This document shows positions 12,287 to 24,263 of a stretch of DNA of 64,000 nt, piece after piece. This DNA comes from Isoetes taiwanensis. Taxonomy: Eukaryota; Streptophyta; Lycopodiopsida; Isoetales; Isoetaceae. The DNA lies in NCBI GenBank assembly GCA_021234155.1, contig JAJEKV010000074.1, positions 3,967,797 to 4,031,796 on the forward strand, read 5' to 3'. The notes below the pieces were generated by a model. That model ran no database searches, had not been told where the DNA came from, and worked only from the letters and a program-made list of their open reading frames with translations. The stretch's first letter is position 1; every line of letters starts with the position of its first letter. The position numbers and the translations under genes are program-made.

Positions 12287-12835
12287 TTCATTAAATGATT
12301 ACGTTTATGTTTAATAAAAAAAATTAATAACTAGTTATTCATTAATTGTCAATATATTTTATTTCATCAATAATAAATTATTCAATAATTATTATGAAAC
12401 TATATTATTTAATTAATTTCAATCTAAAACTTTTGTTAAAGTTATTTTTAAAAGTGTAAAAGTTTGTAAATTGTGAAAACCGTTTATTAAACCATCAGAT
12501 TTTATTTAAAATTATCACGATTGCCAAATTAACTATCAGATTTTATTTAAAATTATCACAATTGCCAAATTTTGAATCTGTTAGATCACTGAAAATTGAA
12601 ATTTTTATGTCCTTGAAATGTCTAATTTTAGATAGATTTAAATGAAAATTAGTTTAGAAATCAATTTTATTCTTTGATAACCACCATAGTTTTAATTTAA
12701 AGATAAACTTATATAGTTGAAAATTATAAAAATTATAACAATCAAGAAGAATCAAACAATACATATATTCTTATAATGACGTTTTTGAAGTGCTCTCTAT
12801 TAAACTTGAATAAGTCCAAATTTTGTTAAATATGT
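12287..12835 (-). repeat. Arm 2, inverted relative to arm 1
   Basis: Starts at ATTCATTAAATGATTACG and runs through CTTATAATGACGTTTTTGAA to AATAAGTCCAAATTTTGTT. It contains a local duplication of ATCAGATTTTATTTAAAATT near 12,497 and 12,537. It extends past the end of arm 1 and matches arm 3 over that extension. Confidence 0.7.
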
Positions 12836-13189
12836 CAATGAACTTTATAAACATGATCTAAATCGCTACATTGGAATAAGACTTTAAAGGGTATAGTTAA
12901 AGTAACTCACTTCCCCATTGCGAGACACAAACACTTCCGAGAGTCTTCAACTTGGTGGGCTAGTGACGATGACGGCTCAAGAACAAAGTGAGTCACCCAC
13001 CGCCTATCGATGTTACCTTAAAATCTCTTCTTCTTCTTCTTCTTAAAATATTAAGCAATTGATCAAATAACAAATTAAAATGAAAGTAAAATGATACCAT
13101 TAACATGTTCGTTGCTCTTAGAAATAAGCTCCTCTCGTGTCTTCCACTTCGCATCTTCCGATGGGAAGGGAAGATATGCCGGGAAACGC

Positions 13190-13698
13190 TATTTTTTTTA
13201 AATATTTAAAGAATGTTTTAGATTGAAATTAATTAAATGATTACATTTATGTTTAATAAAAAATGAATAGTTTTAAATGTCAATATATTTTATTTCATCA
13301 ATAATAAATTATTCAATAATTATTATTAAACCAATAACTTCATATCATTTAATTTCAACCTAAAACTTTCCTTAAAGTATTTTCAAAAGTATAAAAGTTT
13401 GTAAATTGTGAAATTCTAATAATAGTTTTAAGTCAATCGCTTATCAAACTATCAGATTTCATTTAATTATCATGATTGCTAAATCTTGAATCTGTTAAAT
13501 CACTAAAAATTGAAAATTTTATATTCTTGAAATGTCTAATTCTAAATAGATTCAAATAAAAATCAGTTTGGAAATCAAGTTTATTCTTTGATAACCATTA
13601 TAGTTTTAATTTAAAGATAAACTTATAAAATTATAACAATCAAGAAGAATCAAACAATACATATATTCTTATAATGGCGTTTTTGAAGTGTTATGTAT
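13190..13698 (-). repeat. Arm 3, inverted relative to arm 1; continues at 16,613
   Basis: Begins with AAATATTTAAAGAATGTTTT, the complement of the inner end of arm 1, and ends at TTTTTGAAGTGTTATGTAT. There a CACTA element interrupts it; the arm resumes at TTAAATATGAATAAGTCC. Arm 2 supplies the uninterrupted version (CTATTAAACTTGAATAAGTC). Confidence 0.7.
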
Positions 13699-16612
13699 CA
13701 CTAGAGTTGTCCCGGGGACCATTTATGGTGGATCAGAAATGGTCCACCATACCCCCTGCCACTTAAACCGATATATCTCACAAGATAAATTTTAATTTTA
13801 AAACATACCACCACTATTTGAGTCTTCACTTGATTCTTAACGACCTGTGAGAATTTCATGACCATTGGATACACCTTTATATTGGTATGATTGTTCAAAC
13901 TTTGAAGAATTTGGCAGTTTTACAAACACTCTAGAATTTGCATTCTTCAATTTTCTAGCATAAAAGTGTCTAAACCTTGCTAAATATGAAATTAATTGAT
14001 GTATTATGATAAAACATATCAATTTGCATGTTTCTATGTTTTGCCACTATCAGTTGATTTTAATTGAAGTAAGCCAAACCCTATTTTGCTTAAAAATCTT
14101 TGCATGAGGTTCAAGAATTATTTCTCTCTTATTATTACAAGTTTTGACTTAATTTTTTGTGACAATGAGTCCTTAACTAGGTAACCTATAGTCAAAAGAA
14201 ATTTTTTTTTATGTTTATATGTTTTATTAGTATCGTTATTAACTAAAAGAAATTATTGTATGCAATTCAAAATAAAAATATAGGTTAAAGTGCTTCAATA
14301 AATCCCATCCATAAGTCTCATAAGGATAGTAAATGATGCATTCTAATCAACTCTATGTAGGAATTTACTTTATCAACATAAATATAGTGTAACTAGGGTA
14401 TAACCATGCATTATCTAGATCTAAACGAGCTCTAATATAATAGGATGAACACAAAGAAAGGTTCCAAAGTGCATTGATCATACCTTTATAGGTCTAAAAC
14501 TCAACAATAATGTAGGTAGTGATAGTGATTGATGAATAGAGGACAATATCACGAAGTTTAGCCATGACTATAAATAAATAGATCAAAAGACTTTTCCGTG
14601 ACTTTTTTTCTAGTTCATCTCAAAATTAACTTATTTCACTATAATTCTTCCATAAGCCTTTGAAATGGCGCAATGTATGATAAAAAAGGGATATTGAGAT
14701 CCTTGTTGTGGTCTTATTAGGAAAAAAAATGAAGAAACCTACTTGCTTTCCAATATTATAAAGTTAGACAATGTGTGGCTGCTCCAAAATGTTGTAGTCT
14801 AAGTAGGACCATAGTACATGTAGATCAACTTTTATGATAGGCTATAAATTTTGTAAATTTGAACCTTTGTTGGCAATATATACCTCAAATTTCATGTTAG
14901 GATAATATATTATATGGGTCAAAGCATAAAGCTGGGGGGCACTTTTGCGCCAGCCAAGCACCCCCTAAGCACCTAATGCTAAAAACTTTATTTATTTTTA
15001 TCTTTTTTTTTCTATAACTCCGATGAAGCTGAAATTTTGTATTTCAAGGCGTAATATAAATGCGTTTCAAGGAAAAATATCAAAAAAATAAAAGAAAAAT
15101 ATGTTTCAAAAATACAAAGAAAACAGCCCCAAAAAGCACCCACTAAGCACCATGTGTCGCTGACACAAAAAGTGTCCCCCACCTCCATGCTTTGACCCAT
15201 ATACAAGATTTGAATATAAATAAGCATGGACTATGTATAGGTCCAGGATTAAACCAACTGGATTGAGAAAATTTCTCTATTTATTTGCATTGGCTCTATT
15301 CATTTTGTTCCCTACAATGATATTATGATTTCTTGTCATCTATAAGATAATCTTTGGAAGGTGTAAGTGGACTTTCTCATACATTCAAAGTAGCCCTTAA
15401 CTACTTAATTTTTGTGCTCCGATATCACCTTTTAGATAGACAATCCTCCCTAATCAACTAATGTTATCATGTATAATGTGATATAAACTATATTCTAAAG
15501 AATTGATTAAGATGATGATGTTCTTAACTTTTAAATGAGAGGGTCATGTGGACCAATAATTGGCATCGGCATAGCAGTCTATCTTGATCTTCTTTAGGCA
15601 TATCTTTTCATATTTTTCCTTGGTTCATCTTGCATTGCTATCTTAACTTTGGGAAGCTTTGAAATATGGTGTTTGAAGTTCATTTTCAAGGCACAAATCT
15701 AGAGATCAAATATGGAAAATATTTGATGATAACTTGAACTAATACTAAAAGTTTTAGCCCAAACCTAGCAATAGATATTTTTATTGATAGAGGATCTCAT
15801 GAAATACTAATATCCTAAAATTGCTTGAGATCCAATAAGGTAAAGAAGTTATTGATTTAAATGAACCCGTGGACCAAGAATGGTCTTATGTACGTAAAAC
15901 CTTTATTGATTTATCATGATCGTGCCTTTTGCTCTTTTTCTTTACTTGTTTTTTCATTGGTTTCATATCCATACAAGCATTTATATATTATTTTTTGAAT
16001 GACATACTATTTCAATAAATTTCTTTCAAATATAACAAAATAGACATCAATTAAAAGTTACTTAAAAGTGTTATTATAAGTTAAAAGTCAAGCTTCAAAT
16101 TACAACCCAACAAATATTTTTTATGCATGGAACAATTAGTCAAGTACTTATATACCAAATTTGAAGTACAAAATCATTTTCATGCAAAAGTTATAGAATT
16201 TTAATTGAAATGTTTTTGGGAACCATTATTGGTCCACTGAAGGCGAAAACTTTTTGACCTGTCATGTTTTGGCTATATCTTCCTTTCTAGACTTCGGATT
16301 GGAACAAGGTTTTTTGTGTATTAATCCTTATCTTATAAAAAAATACCATTATAATGAAAAAATCAAAAAATCCTTTTATTGAGACAGTTTTTACATTATG
16401 TAAACATGAAGCAAATTTGGACTTGACCCCCTTGATTCACCTAAACATAACTTTAAATTTTGGGGTATATGCATTTTTTAACTATTTTTCCTGTGCAACA
16501 TGACTGCCATATATTAACATGTAGAAAGGGTTTAACTGAATTTTATGTCATTGATTTTATATGAATTTTAAAGCGAACTGTACAAATGAACCATTTATGG
16601 TCAACTCTAGTG
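13699..16612. mobile_element. Non-autonomous CACTA (EnSpm) transposon
   Basis: The element begins CACTAGAGTTG and ends with its exact complement CAACTCTAGTG. Next to both ends are variants of ACCATTTATGGT, as expected for the subterminal repeats bound by CACTA transposases. Near the left end, ATGGTGGA and TCCACCAT form a hairpin. The 2.9 kb between the ends has no long frame, so it must depend on a transposase made elsewhere. It interrupts arm 3 of the surrounding element. Flanks read TAT and TTA, so an exact 3-bp target duplication is not preserved. Confidence 0.8.
14915..15199. mobile_element. MITE-like element nested in the CACTA transposon
   Basis: TGGGTCAAAGCAT at the left and ATGCTTTGACCCA at the right are perfect inverted ends. 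The similarity continues inward, with GGGGGGCACTTTTGCG against the complement of CAAAAAGTGTCCCCC. At 285 bases and without a gene, it has the size of a MITE. The flanks are TATA on both sides, compatible with a TA or TATA target duplication, but their low complexity makes the superfamily uncertain. Confidence 0.7.
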
Positions 16613-16669
16613 TTAAATATGAATAAGTCCAAATTTTGTTGAATATTTCATCACACCTACGTTTCTTAT

Positions 16670-17160
16670 TGGGTCCTGCCCCTTACAGTAGATGTGACTC
16701 TAAACAGCCTTGAACTCGAGACACGTATTTGTTTTAAAACTAATGTTTTACCACTAGGTCAAATGCCAGACGGCCATTCTAATCCTTGATGTACTATTAA
16801 CCCTTGCTTTATTACTACTCTTGGCCTTTCGAGCCAAGATCAACCTAGAATATTCCACGTGATGAGATCTCAACCGTCAACATGGAAATCCTAAAAATAA
16901 AATACCAAGCATACAAAATATGCAAAAATCTAAATTTAATTTCATAAAATACATAAAGATCTAACAACCATGACCTTCCCATATATTTAAAGTCAAATAT
17001 CCTTACTTTACACCAAACACCTAAAAGCCTTAAAAAAAAAAAAAAAAAAAAGTGTATCACCAAAAGCCAGTAAATTGAACTGCTCCTCAGGATTCGAACA
17101 TGAGTATTTTCATTGAGCATGAAAAGTAAAAACATACCTGGATAAGTAGCCCTCACAACG
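16670..17160 (-). repeat. SINE-like fragments with tRNA promoter-like boxes
   Basis: On the minus strand, GACCTAGTGGTAAAAC (about 16,750-16,765) followed by CTCGAGTTCAAGG resembles tRNA-type A and B boxes. A second piece has a perfect B-box-like GTTCGAATCC (about 17,092-17,101), followed downstream by a 20-base T run at 17,034-17,052 (written as A on the plus strand), like the T-rich tails of some plant SINEs. Ends and target duplications were not found, so these are fragments at best. Confidence 0.35.
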
Positions 17161-17640
17161 TTTCCTATCTATCTTCATTTACATCCTCATGTATTCATAA
17201 TCACATATCCTGAACACAAGATCAAACTACAGCATGTGTGCTGGCGCCATAAGACTGCCAACACACCATGACAACGATCAAAATAATCTATGCAACTAAT
17301 GAATGGAGCGCCGTAATTCTGAATGGATTGCCAACACACTATCACATATGATTATGAATGGAGCGCCCTAATTCTGGAGTACCGAGCGCATTCAACAAAC
17401 CAAACTCTACATGCACTAGTTTTGCTAGAATAAAAAACCAAAATGAAACTTTTTGCCAATCAACCTTAATCGAATCTCATTTTCACAATGGAAAGAATAT
17501 AACATTTTTTAAAAATTTCTCTACCTGAAAATTTGTCGTGTCATGTTGAAGGGTAAGGCCTTCACTCTATTTCTTCACTAGTCCGGTCGAATGGGGACTC
17601 TCCCAAGCTCGATGTAGCACCTACACCAGCCCATTTAGCC
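17160..17640. other. Upstream region of DCP2
   Basis: No gene. A local duplication of ATGAATGGAGCGCC occurs near 17,300 and 17,355. The promoter and 5' leader of DCP2 probably lie in the right half, but no convincing TATA box can be fixed. Confidence 0.4.
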
Positions 17641-19432
17641 ATGGCGGGCCAGAACAGAAACTCCGGCGACCCTTTGCCCCAGCAGCAGCAACCTCAACGT
17701 TACCTCCTTCCTTCACAGGAAACTCTCGATGATCTTTGCAGGTACCACTTTTCTTCCTATGCGTTTTCCCTTTCGATTTCCCTTTCAAATTTATATGAAA
17801 GTACTGAAGCTTGTCTCCTTTAGTTTAGATTGTGAATTTATCATTATCATCAGTTTTTTTGGGTCAATGTAGGGTTTCTTCCCTCCATCCTGGGCTGCAT
17901 TCTGTGTTCCAGTTTTAGGTCAGATTTCCTTTATCAATGCGTTTAAATTTCTAATTTGGCCGTAATAATGAGCCTCTTTTGCTTCTACAATTTCTTGTGT
18001 CGGATGTTGGTGCATTTTAGGCATGCATTCTGTCTTATTGTGAGTTAAAATATGGATTTCAGGCTGATGGAATCTTCTCTTTTTTCCTGATACCTCATTT
18101 CCAGCCGTTTCGTGCTGAATGCTCCTGTGGAAGAGCTTGAATCATTTGAGAGGATATTATTTTTGATGGAACAAGCTCACTGGTTTTATGAAGACAACAC
18201 TATTGAGCAAGACGCGAGCCTGAAGTCTCTCACGTTAAGAGAGTTTATGTCTTTAAGTATCCTTTCTCTCCTAGTAGTTTTTCCAGTGTTTGGATCAATC
18301 ATTAGCGCTCCTTAAGTATGTAGTGTTTAACAGCTGTAAGAATCTACGCCCCTACAGTGGACATCTCGACAACATCTACAAGGACTTTACCAGCTATAAA
18401 ACAAGTGTTCCTGTCACTGGTGCCATAATTTTGGACGAAAGTTATGAAAGGGTAGAGTTTCAGCTGTGAGTACTTGGATCACTAGTCAATATGTTACTAA
18501 GTTGTTCTCTTTTTTTGGTTCAGTGCTTGATGGTTAAAGGTTGGAAAGCAGGAGCTAGCTGGAGTTTTCCTCGAGGCAAGAAAAATAAAGATGAAGAAGA
18601 TCATAAATGTGCTGTTAGGGAGGTATGTGATAGTAACATGGTGCTGGTTTTTATTGTGTATTTGTGGCATATAAAGCATTTATTCATAATATAATCTGGT
18701 GTGAAGGTCTGGGAGGAGACTGGATTTGACGTTTCCAATCTGTTGAAAGTGGAAGATCACCTGGAGGTTTTTGTAGGCCAGCAAAGGATGCGCCTATATA
18801 TCATTGTAGGGGTGAACAATGCCACAAACTTTGTACCACAAACCAAGAAAGAAATAAGTGTATGTTAAAAATCTGTTGTGCATTGCACCATATCCAAAGG
18901 CTAAATTGGTTTCATGTAACGCAGGAAATAGGTTGGCACAGAATATCAGACCTACCTTCTAATGAAAACGACACCCCACATAACCGTGGGACAACTGGTT
19001 TAAAGTATTATATGGTTCGCCCATTTATTGGGTATGTATTTACTGTTTTTGGTTGCTTCCTTGCTGATTCTTTAAGAAATGTGTTTCTGTTCCTTTTCAG
19101 GCCACTTAGAATATGGATTGTTTCCCATTGTCCACCGCCTGAAACTGGAATAAGAGGTAAATCTTCCTTTTAGAAAAGGTCACAAATTTTCTGTGCAGAT
19201 TGTATCTAAAATCGTGCCTACATCAGGCGTAACTGTGTGGAAAGCCAACACAGGTCCTACACCAACTTCACAGGGAGTGTCCTTAACAAAAAGTTCACAA
19301 CTTGCTCCTCCTTCTGATTTGAGTTCCAGAATCGATCCCATACAACTTGACTTCAATAATTCTCCAGGGAAAAGCTTTCGAAATTTCACTTTTGATTTAA
19401 CCGAGATTCTGAAGTGTTTGGATGGTACTTGA
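17641..19432 (+). CDS. DCP2: mRNA-decapping enzyme subunit 2 (DCP2), eight exons, intact
   Basis: DCP2 removes the 5' cap of mRNA with release of m7GDP and acts with DCP1 and VARICOSE in cytoplasmic processing bodies. Exons: 17641-17741, 18105-18256, 18324-18451, 18524-18622, 18707-18859, 18925-19031, 19101-19156 and 19227-19432. All junctions are GT..AG and the phases join into 333 codons without a stop. The Gln-rich head is followed by the DCP2 box A region (about residues 25-95, with ELESFERILFLMEQAHWFYED). Next comes the Nudix fold with a perfect Nudix box at residues 145-167: GKKNKDE, then REVWEETGF, whose glutamates bind the catalytic metal. The C-terminal SPGKSFRNFTFD block is typical of plant copies. 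Exon 8 was placed at the acceptor before GCGTAACTG because it keeps frame; an earlier AG at 19,198 would shift it. The length is close to the roughly 370 residues usual for plant DCP2. Confidence 0.93.
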
Positions 19433-20045
19433 TGACAGGGTTTAAATGCTCACTGCATGTACATATCACTAATTGAACAACATTCTTTTGTAGTCTTAGC
19501 AAGAGTGTATAGTCAATCTCTTGCACATCCATTGTAAAAAAGTTCTTTCTATTGTGCTATGGCTGCTCCCCATTTGAAGGGATATGAGCACGTTTAGCAT
19601 AAGTTTTCTTTCTGTGTGTTGCCTGTTCTTTTTTTTCTGTTCCCTTTTACTCAGATATGGCTGCGATTATTATGTGTTGCAATTTTTCTGCAAAACATAG
19701 GACTAATTTGGTTGTTACAGCAAGTAATGGATTCACTTTTATTCAAAAACATTGCCCTGAATGTCTGGGGCAATAATTTGGGTTAAGATTGTCGATCACA
19801 AGCAAAAAGCTAAACTACTGGATGTTTGCTGAAATGAGTTGCAGATTCAACATATTTCCTAAGCAATGCTGCTATGATAGGCACCAATTATGTTGTAGCT
19901 GTCTTTGGAGATCAAACTTAGCCTCTCTTAAACTAAAATTTCTATCTAGTATGCATAAACAAATGCAAAAAATGCCATCCAATTCTTAACCCTTTCCAAT
20001 GAAAGACTTGCATGCGCTTTCCTTGCATTTGGGCAATGCACATTG
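19433..20045 (+). other. 3' untranslated region and downstream flank of DCP2
   Basis: AT-rich DNA with no gene signal. It ends where the LINE insertion begins, so the LINE lies about 600 bases past the DCP2 stop. No clear polyadenylation hexamer stands out. Confidence 0.4.
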
Positions 20046-20052
20046 AACAAGA

Positions 20053-22204
20053 TTTTTTTTTTTTTTTTTTTTTTTTTGAGGGTAAGATATATGTATATTA
20101 ATATGAAACTAGAAAATATGTACAATAGAACCCCCATAGGGGAGATGCAGATGATAAGGGAGTCCCGGTACTTGTACTACAGAGGGCGTCTCCTCGTCTT
20201 CCCCACTAAGAGGGTACTATAAGGAAAAACTTCTTTCTTCGCCAAAGAGTGGGTACTATAGGGAGAGCCAACTCCATTCCAAGACAAAGGATCCACGAGT
20301 GAATCTTGGACCCAATCGTTACTCATTGTCAACCCAATGTACCAAGTATGAGTAGAAACCACCAAGGACCCTATTTTATCAAGTCCTTTATTGTATTTCG
20401 TGCCTTTCTCCTTATGGTGAGATAGAGCCATCGAGCAACCTCCATATTGAAAAAGTTTTTTAGCTTTTTCCATAGAGATCCCCCGACCACCCGGGGCCCC
20501 ACAACGAGCGAAGCTTCCGGATAACCCAGAGTGCGATTCACGAGAGAGGCCTCAATGCAAGCAACGATGCGAAGTTGATGAGTAGCTCTCGCCATACCGG
20601 TGGCTTAACATAATACCAATGATAGGGACCCACGCGCAGGAATCCAAAGAATCCGGGCGTAAAAAAAGGTGAGATATGGATTAAAACACGACAACCCAAT
20701 GGACATCTATCATCCTTTGAATGCCCTTCTTGAATAATCTTTCCATAGTACTTAATCCCCTTGAAGAGCTAACCATCGAAGAAGCTGAATCTTCACGAGC
20801 GAGATAGTTTTCAGAGTTAGACGGTAAGGTTTTGGTGTACGCCATCCGACTCCAAAGCCTCACCTCGCTATCGGGGGTATCCCGCATAAATCTCAGATAT
20901 TCTCTTTACACTATCTTTGGATTAGCCCATCATATAGCCAATTCTCCGGTGACCCCACAGGGCAAAATCCAGATTAGTGGTTTTAGTAGGATTTCCTTCA
21001 AGACTTTACGGTCACCTTCCAATTCGGGATTACCCTTTTGAGTCTGATCCGGTGACCCATCCGCCATTAACCCAAAGGTGTTGTAATCGAAGTTATACCA
21101 CGACCCTTCCATTTGACGTAAGATGCGAGGGTGTGAGAGTGCCAAGGAAGCCCGTTTCTCTCCCGGATCCCGGTGTTCCAAAATAGATCGAATCCTCCAA
21201 GATCCCTAGGGGGATCCATCGGGAGAAGAGATCTTTTAGCCAAGCCCGGAGAATTTTACGATAACGTGGGAATGGGGCCACCTTGAAGGTGTAGAATTGA
21301 GCCTCAACTCATCCCTAGGGAGAGATGGTTTACCAAGGAGCTTGCCCCTGTTTCAACCAATAAGAAACAAACCTCAAAGCGGGGGATGACTCACCTAGTA
21401 GTGCTCGCCCAGACAAATTTTGCAGCCTGTGGGCCCTGAGCTTGTAAGAAGGATCCATACAAACCCCAATCCACCATCTCTTTTGTCACGACAGAGCTCC
21501 CCAGGTGCTACCTTCGCCATGCCCCCGGATAAATTTCCGGATGATAGTTTGGATTTGGTTATAAACCCCTTTTCGAGCAACCACAACCTGATGAGTAATA
21601 AATATGAGAGGCAAGAAGAACGGCGTTTGCCGATCCACACGCCCAAATAGAGAGACTTTATGGACCATAGACTAACCTTCTTCCTCAACTTATCAAGTAT
21701 GGGGGCCCACGGACCTTTAAGATTTTCCTCGATAGCGTCAAGGGAAGTCCAAGAAGTTTAACCGATTCGGGATAGTGACTACAGGGAAGCCTAGACCCCG
21801 CTCGAGGGTCAATGTCGCTCAAGGCCATAGAGCGGAACATTTATTGGCATTGAGACCAATACAGAGATGACCTCAAAGGACAACGGGATCTCGGAATGAG
21901 AGAAAGCTATTATCGCCATATCCAGAAACATAAAGGTGTCGCCAACAGATCTTTGCATTATCGTCAGCTTATCCCCACCTTCTGGGAAGGTTAGACCTTC
22001 TAGGTTCCCCTCTGATGCTTTGAGGTAGACCATTCTTGTTAGAAGATTTGCCATGATGAGAAACAGATAGGGAGCAAGGGGGCAACCTTGCCTAATGCCT
22101 TTCTTGAGATTAAATAGACCAGAAGGTTGCCCGTTAACTAGCAATCTTTGAGGGCATTTTGTTCATCCCTAGGGTTAGTTTGATGAATTGGGTGTCAAAT
22201 TCAA
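20053..22204 (-). mobile_element. 5'-truncated LINE (non-LTR retrotransposon)
   Basis: Read on the minus strand, the element starts inside the reverse transcriptase and runs to a long A tail, seen as about 25 Ts at 20,053-20,078. RT signatures include NGQPSGLF and KKGIRQGCPLAPYLF near 22,075-22,140. The catalytic FADD region is degraded (about 21,940). Downstream pieces include a GGLGF motif near 21,450, typical of the region after RT in plant LINEs. The frame is broken many times, so it is inactive. AACAAGATTT occurs at 20,046-20,055 and again at 22,205-22,214 and is a plausible target duplication. The 5' loss is the usual outcome of incomplete reverse transcription. Confidence 0.85.
21395..22144 (-). 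pseudogene. Reverse transcriptase and downstream remnant of the LINE
   Basis: Two minus-strand frames (21,809-22,144 and 21,395-21,688) carry the RT fingers/palm segment and the later GGLGF-type segment, in the expected order but different frames. The YADD/FADD catalytic box is replaced by a VGDT-like string, so the enzyme could not work even if the frames were joined. Confidence 0.75.
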
Positions 22205-22214
22205 AACAAGATTT

Positions 22215-24206
22215 GTGCCTTCTATAATGGCTAATCTTTTTTTATGTATCTTACAAATGAAAAGATTTATTTGTTTATTTATTTTCTATTCTTATTTATT
22301 TGTTTTATTTTTTATTCTTATCAAGGCTTCCCAATTTCTTTTACATTATTAAGAGCTTTTGTCATCTTAAAAACTCGTTAAACTAGATAGAAGATTAAGT
22401 TGACAATCATAAAAATGCAGCACATAAAGCTTGCGAAGGGATCATTCGGAATTAAAACTATTGGTTGCCCGGTAAGCCAATAAGATAGCAAGGAACAATA
22501 AGATAGGGGAGGGTGCCTATATATGCCGCAGTTAGTCTTAGAACCTTCATAACTCTAGATTCCTGCATCAATTTTGGACAAATGAGACATCATTAGAAAG
22601 AGGACGAGCTCGCCTATCTATCGCTGAAAAATTTTTCAGATTTGGAGTTCCTGAGAAGAAGTTACGAGCCTTGAAAGTAGGGTAGATTGCCTGCCCATCT
22701 CCCCGCACCAATTGCCCATCCACTGCGCACCAAGTAGCCATCAATTGTTTTTGAGGATTCCTGAGGAGACTGCAGTGCCAACGCATATGAAAAGAAAGCT
22801 CTTGAAGAGAGCTTTCTGATGCACCAATCCACGTGTCAATCCGACATTGGATGGAGAAAGTTACACACAGTTGAAGGGGAAGGTATGCTCAATACAGGGG
22901 AATAGGGCTGTGGGATCAGTGGGCAAGAGTGGAGAATTGAGCCGCCTAGTAGCTGGGCACTGCGCTAATAGTGGGCACCCTCCCCTAGTTGAACAAAAAA
23001 ATAACAAAACAATGTGGTGAGCAAGTGAGTGGGCAAACCCTCGTTTATGTGGAGTTGTGCGGAATTTAATAAAGTATTCCTTTTCGATCAATAGGGTGCA
23101 AGAGGAAGCGAAAACGTCTCAAAATCCGATTTCGCTAGTGGGCAAGAAGGGAAGATGCAACCTAACAGATATGTTGAGGCAAGAAAATAAGATGCGATGC
23201 AAGGAGAGAACAAGAGCCAATGATATTGGCCAAAATACGAAAGCCTTGATTAAGAATCTTAAGATATGGGTTTGTGGATTTTGTGTTTGGAGTTTACAAA
23301 ATACACGTTGGACTATAGCTACTTTCTAGCTAAACATTTATTCGTAGAGGTATATGCACGCAATTATCATAGTTAGCATAAGAAGGAATGCTAAGAATTA
23401 AATAAAATTGAATTGTTTGAATTAATATTATTGTTCGCGTAGACCAAAAGGTCTATGGGATCCCAATATAAGAGAGAGCATAGAAAGCCTAAGTTCAAAA
23501 GCATCTTAAGAGAGATGCATCAGACGCGTAACATTTAAGGATCTAAAGCATTGAAGATTCTAAATGTTAAGATGCGTCTTAAAGAAATTAAAACTATTGA
23601 AAATTACGTAAAATCCATAGCAGCCTTAAATACATTAAATTTAGATGATGATTACATAGAGCCGATATTATCGTTGTTGTGGATTTGTCATAGTCCAATG
23701 GAACTTAGGTTTGGGTGTCAATCGTGCTTTCATATCATTTGTTGAAATACGATTTAGTGGTCTTGTTCTTCGCTAGTTCCTCTATTAAAAGTTTCCTCAA
23801 TCCATATCAATCGGTATCAATGCAAAGGTTCTTGATTCTTCTGGGAACTATGGACAATGGGATTAACAGTGGATTTTGAATTCTCTATTCTCTAAGTTGA
23901 ATCAAAGAAGTTATAGGCGGTAGTAGTAGGAATCCTTGGGGTCGTAAAATACCAAGATTCTTGCAAGCATCTTTGCAAGTACTACACCGGTTCTTACTTT
24001 GCCAAAAACTGTTGGAGCATGGCATATTGGAGATTTTTGGAACTTGAATAGAACATATATAAGCGTTGAAAGCCAATGCATCGTCTTATTAGAGAATAAG
24101 CCCTTGTAGCTTGTGGGAAAGTTAAGAATTTTGATTGTATCAAGCCAACATCGAAGGGGGCACCTTATCTATCAGGTGGATAGTTTCTATGTGTCTAGCG
24201 TATTGT
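22215..24206. other. Unassigned region
   Basis: No gene recognised. There are short frames on both strands, some AT-rich stretches and a faint GNYGQW string near 23,850 that recalls the start of copia gag but is too short to call. The (GAG) run follows it. Confidence 0.4.
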
Positions 24207-24263
24207 GAGGAGGAGGAGGAGGAGGAGGAGGAGGAGGAGGAGGAGGAGGAGGAGGAGGAGGAG
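24207..24263. repeat. (GAG)19 microsatellite
   Basis: Nineteen uninterrupted GAG units, 57 bases. On the plus strand it gives a poly-Glu frame (24,135-24,356) with no other feature of a protein, so it is treated as a simple repeat. Its perfection implies it is young and likely to vary in length. Confidence 0.9.

Larger units (their letters stand above)
11569..16650. mobile_element. Fold-back type element with long inverted arms, interrupted by a CACTA insertion
   Basis: A segment of about 490 bases at 11,569-12,062 recurs as its reverse complement at 12,287-12,835 and at 13,190-13,698. The third copy resumes at 16,613-16,650, after a 2.9-kb insertion. Shared words include ATAAGAATATATGTATTG, ATATATTTTATTTCATCAAT and AATCTGTTAGATCACTGAAA. 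The outer pair (first and third copies) is inverted, as in Mutator-like or fold-back elements. Between the first two copies sits a small coding minisatellite; between the second and third is about 350 bases of unique DNA with a CTT microsatellite. No transposase is present. Outer boundaries and target duplication are not resolved. Confidence 0.65.

Noticed and set aside
12070-12291. Ser/Thr/Cys-rich minus-strand frame
   Set aside because: It is the opposite strand of the GAGCTTGTGCAGGAG minisatellite and has no other support.
23800-24100. Copia gag start
   Set aside because: A single short GNYGQW-like string in a frame with stops close by is not enough.
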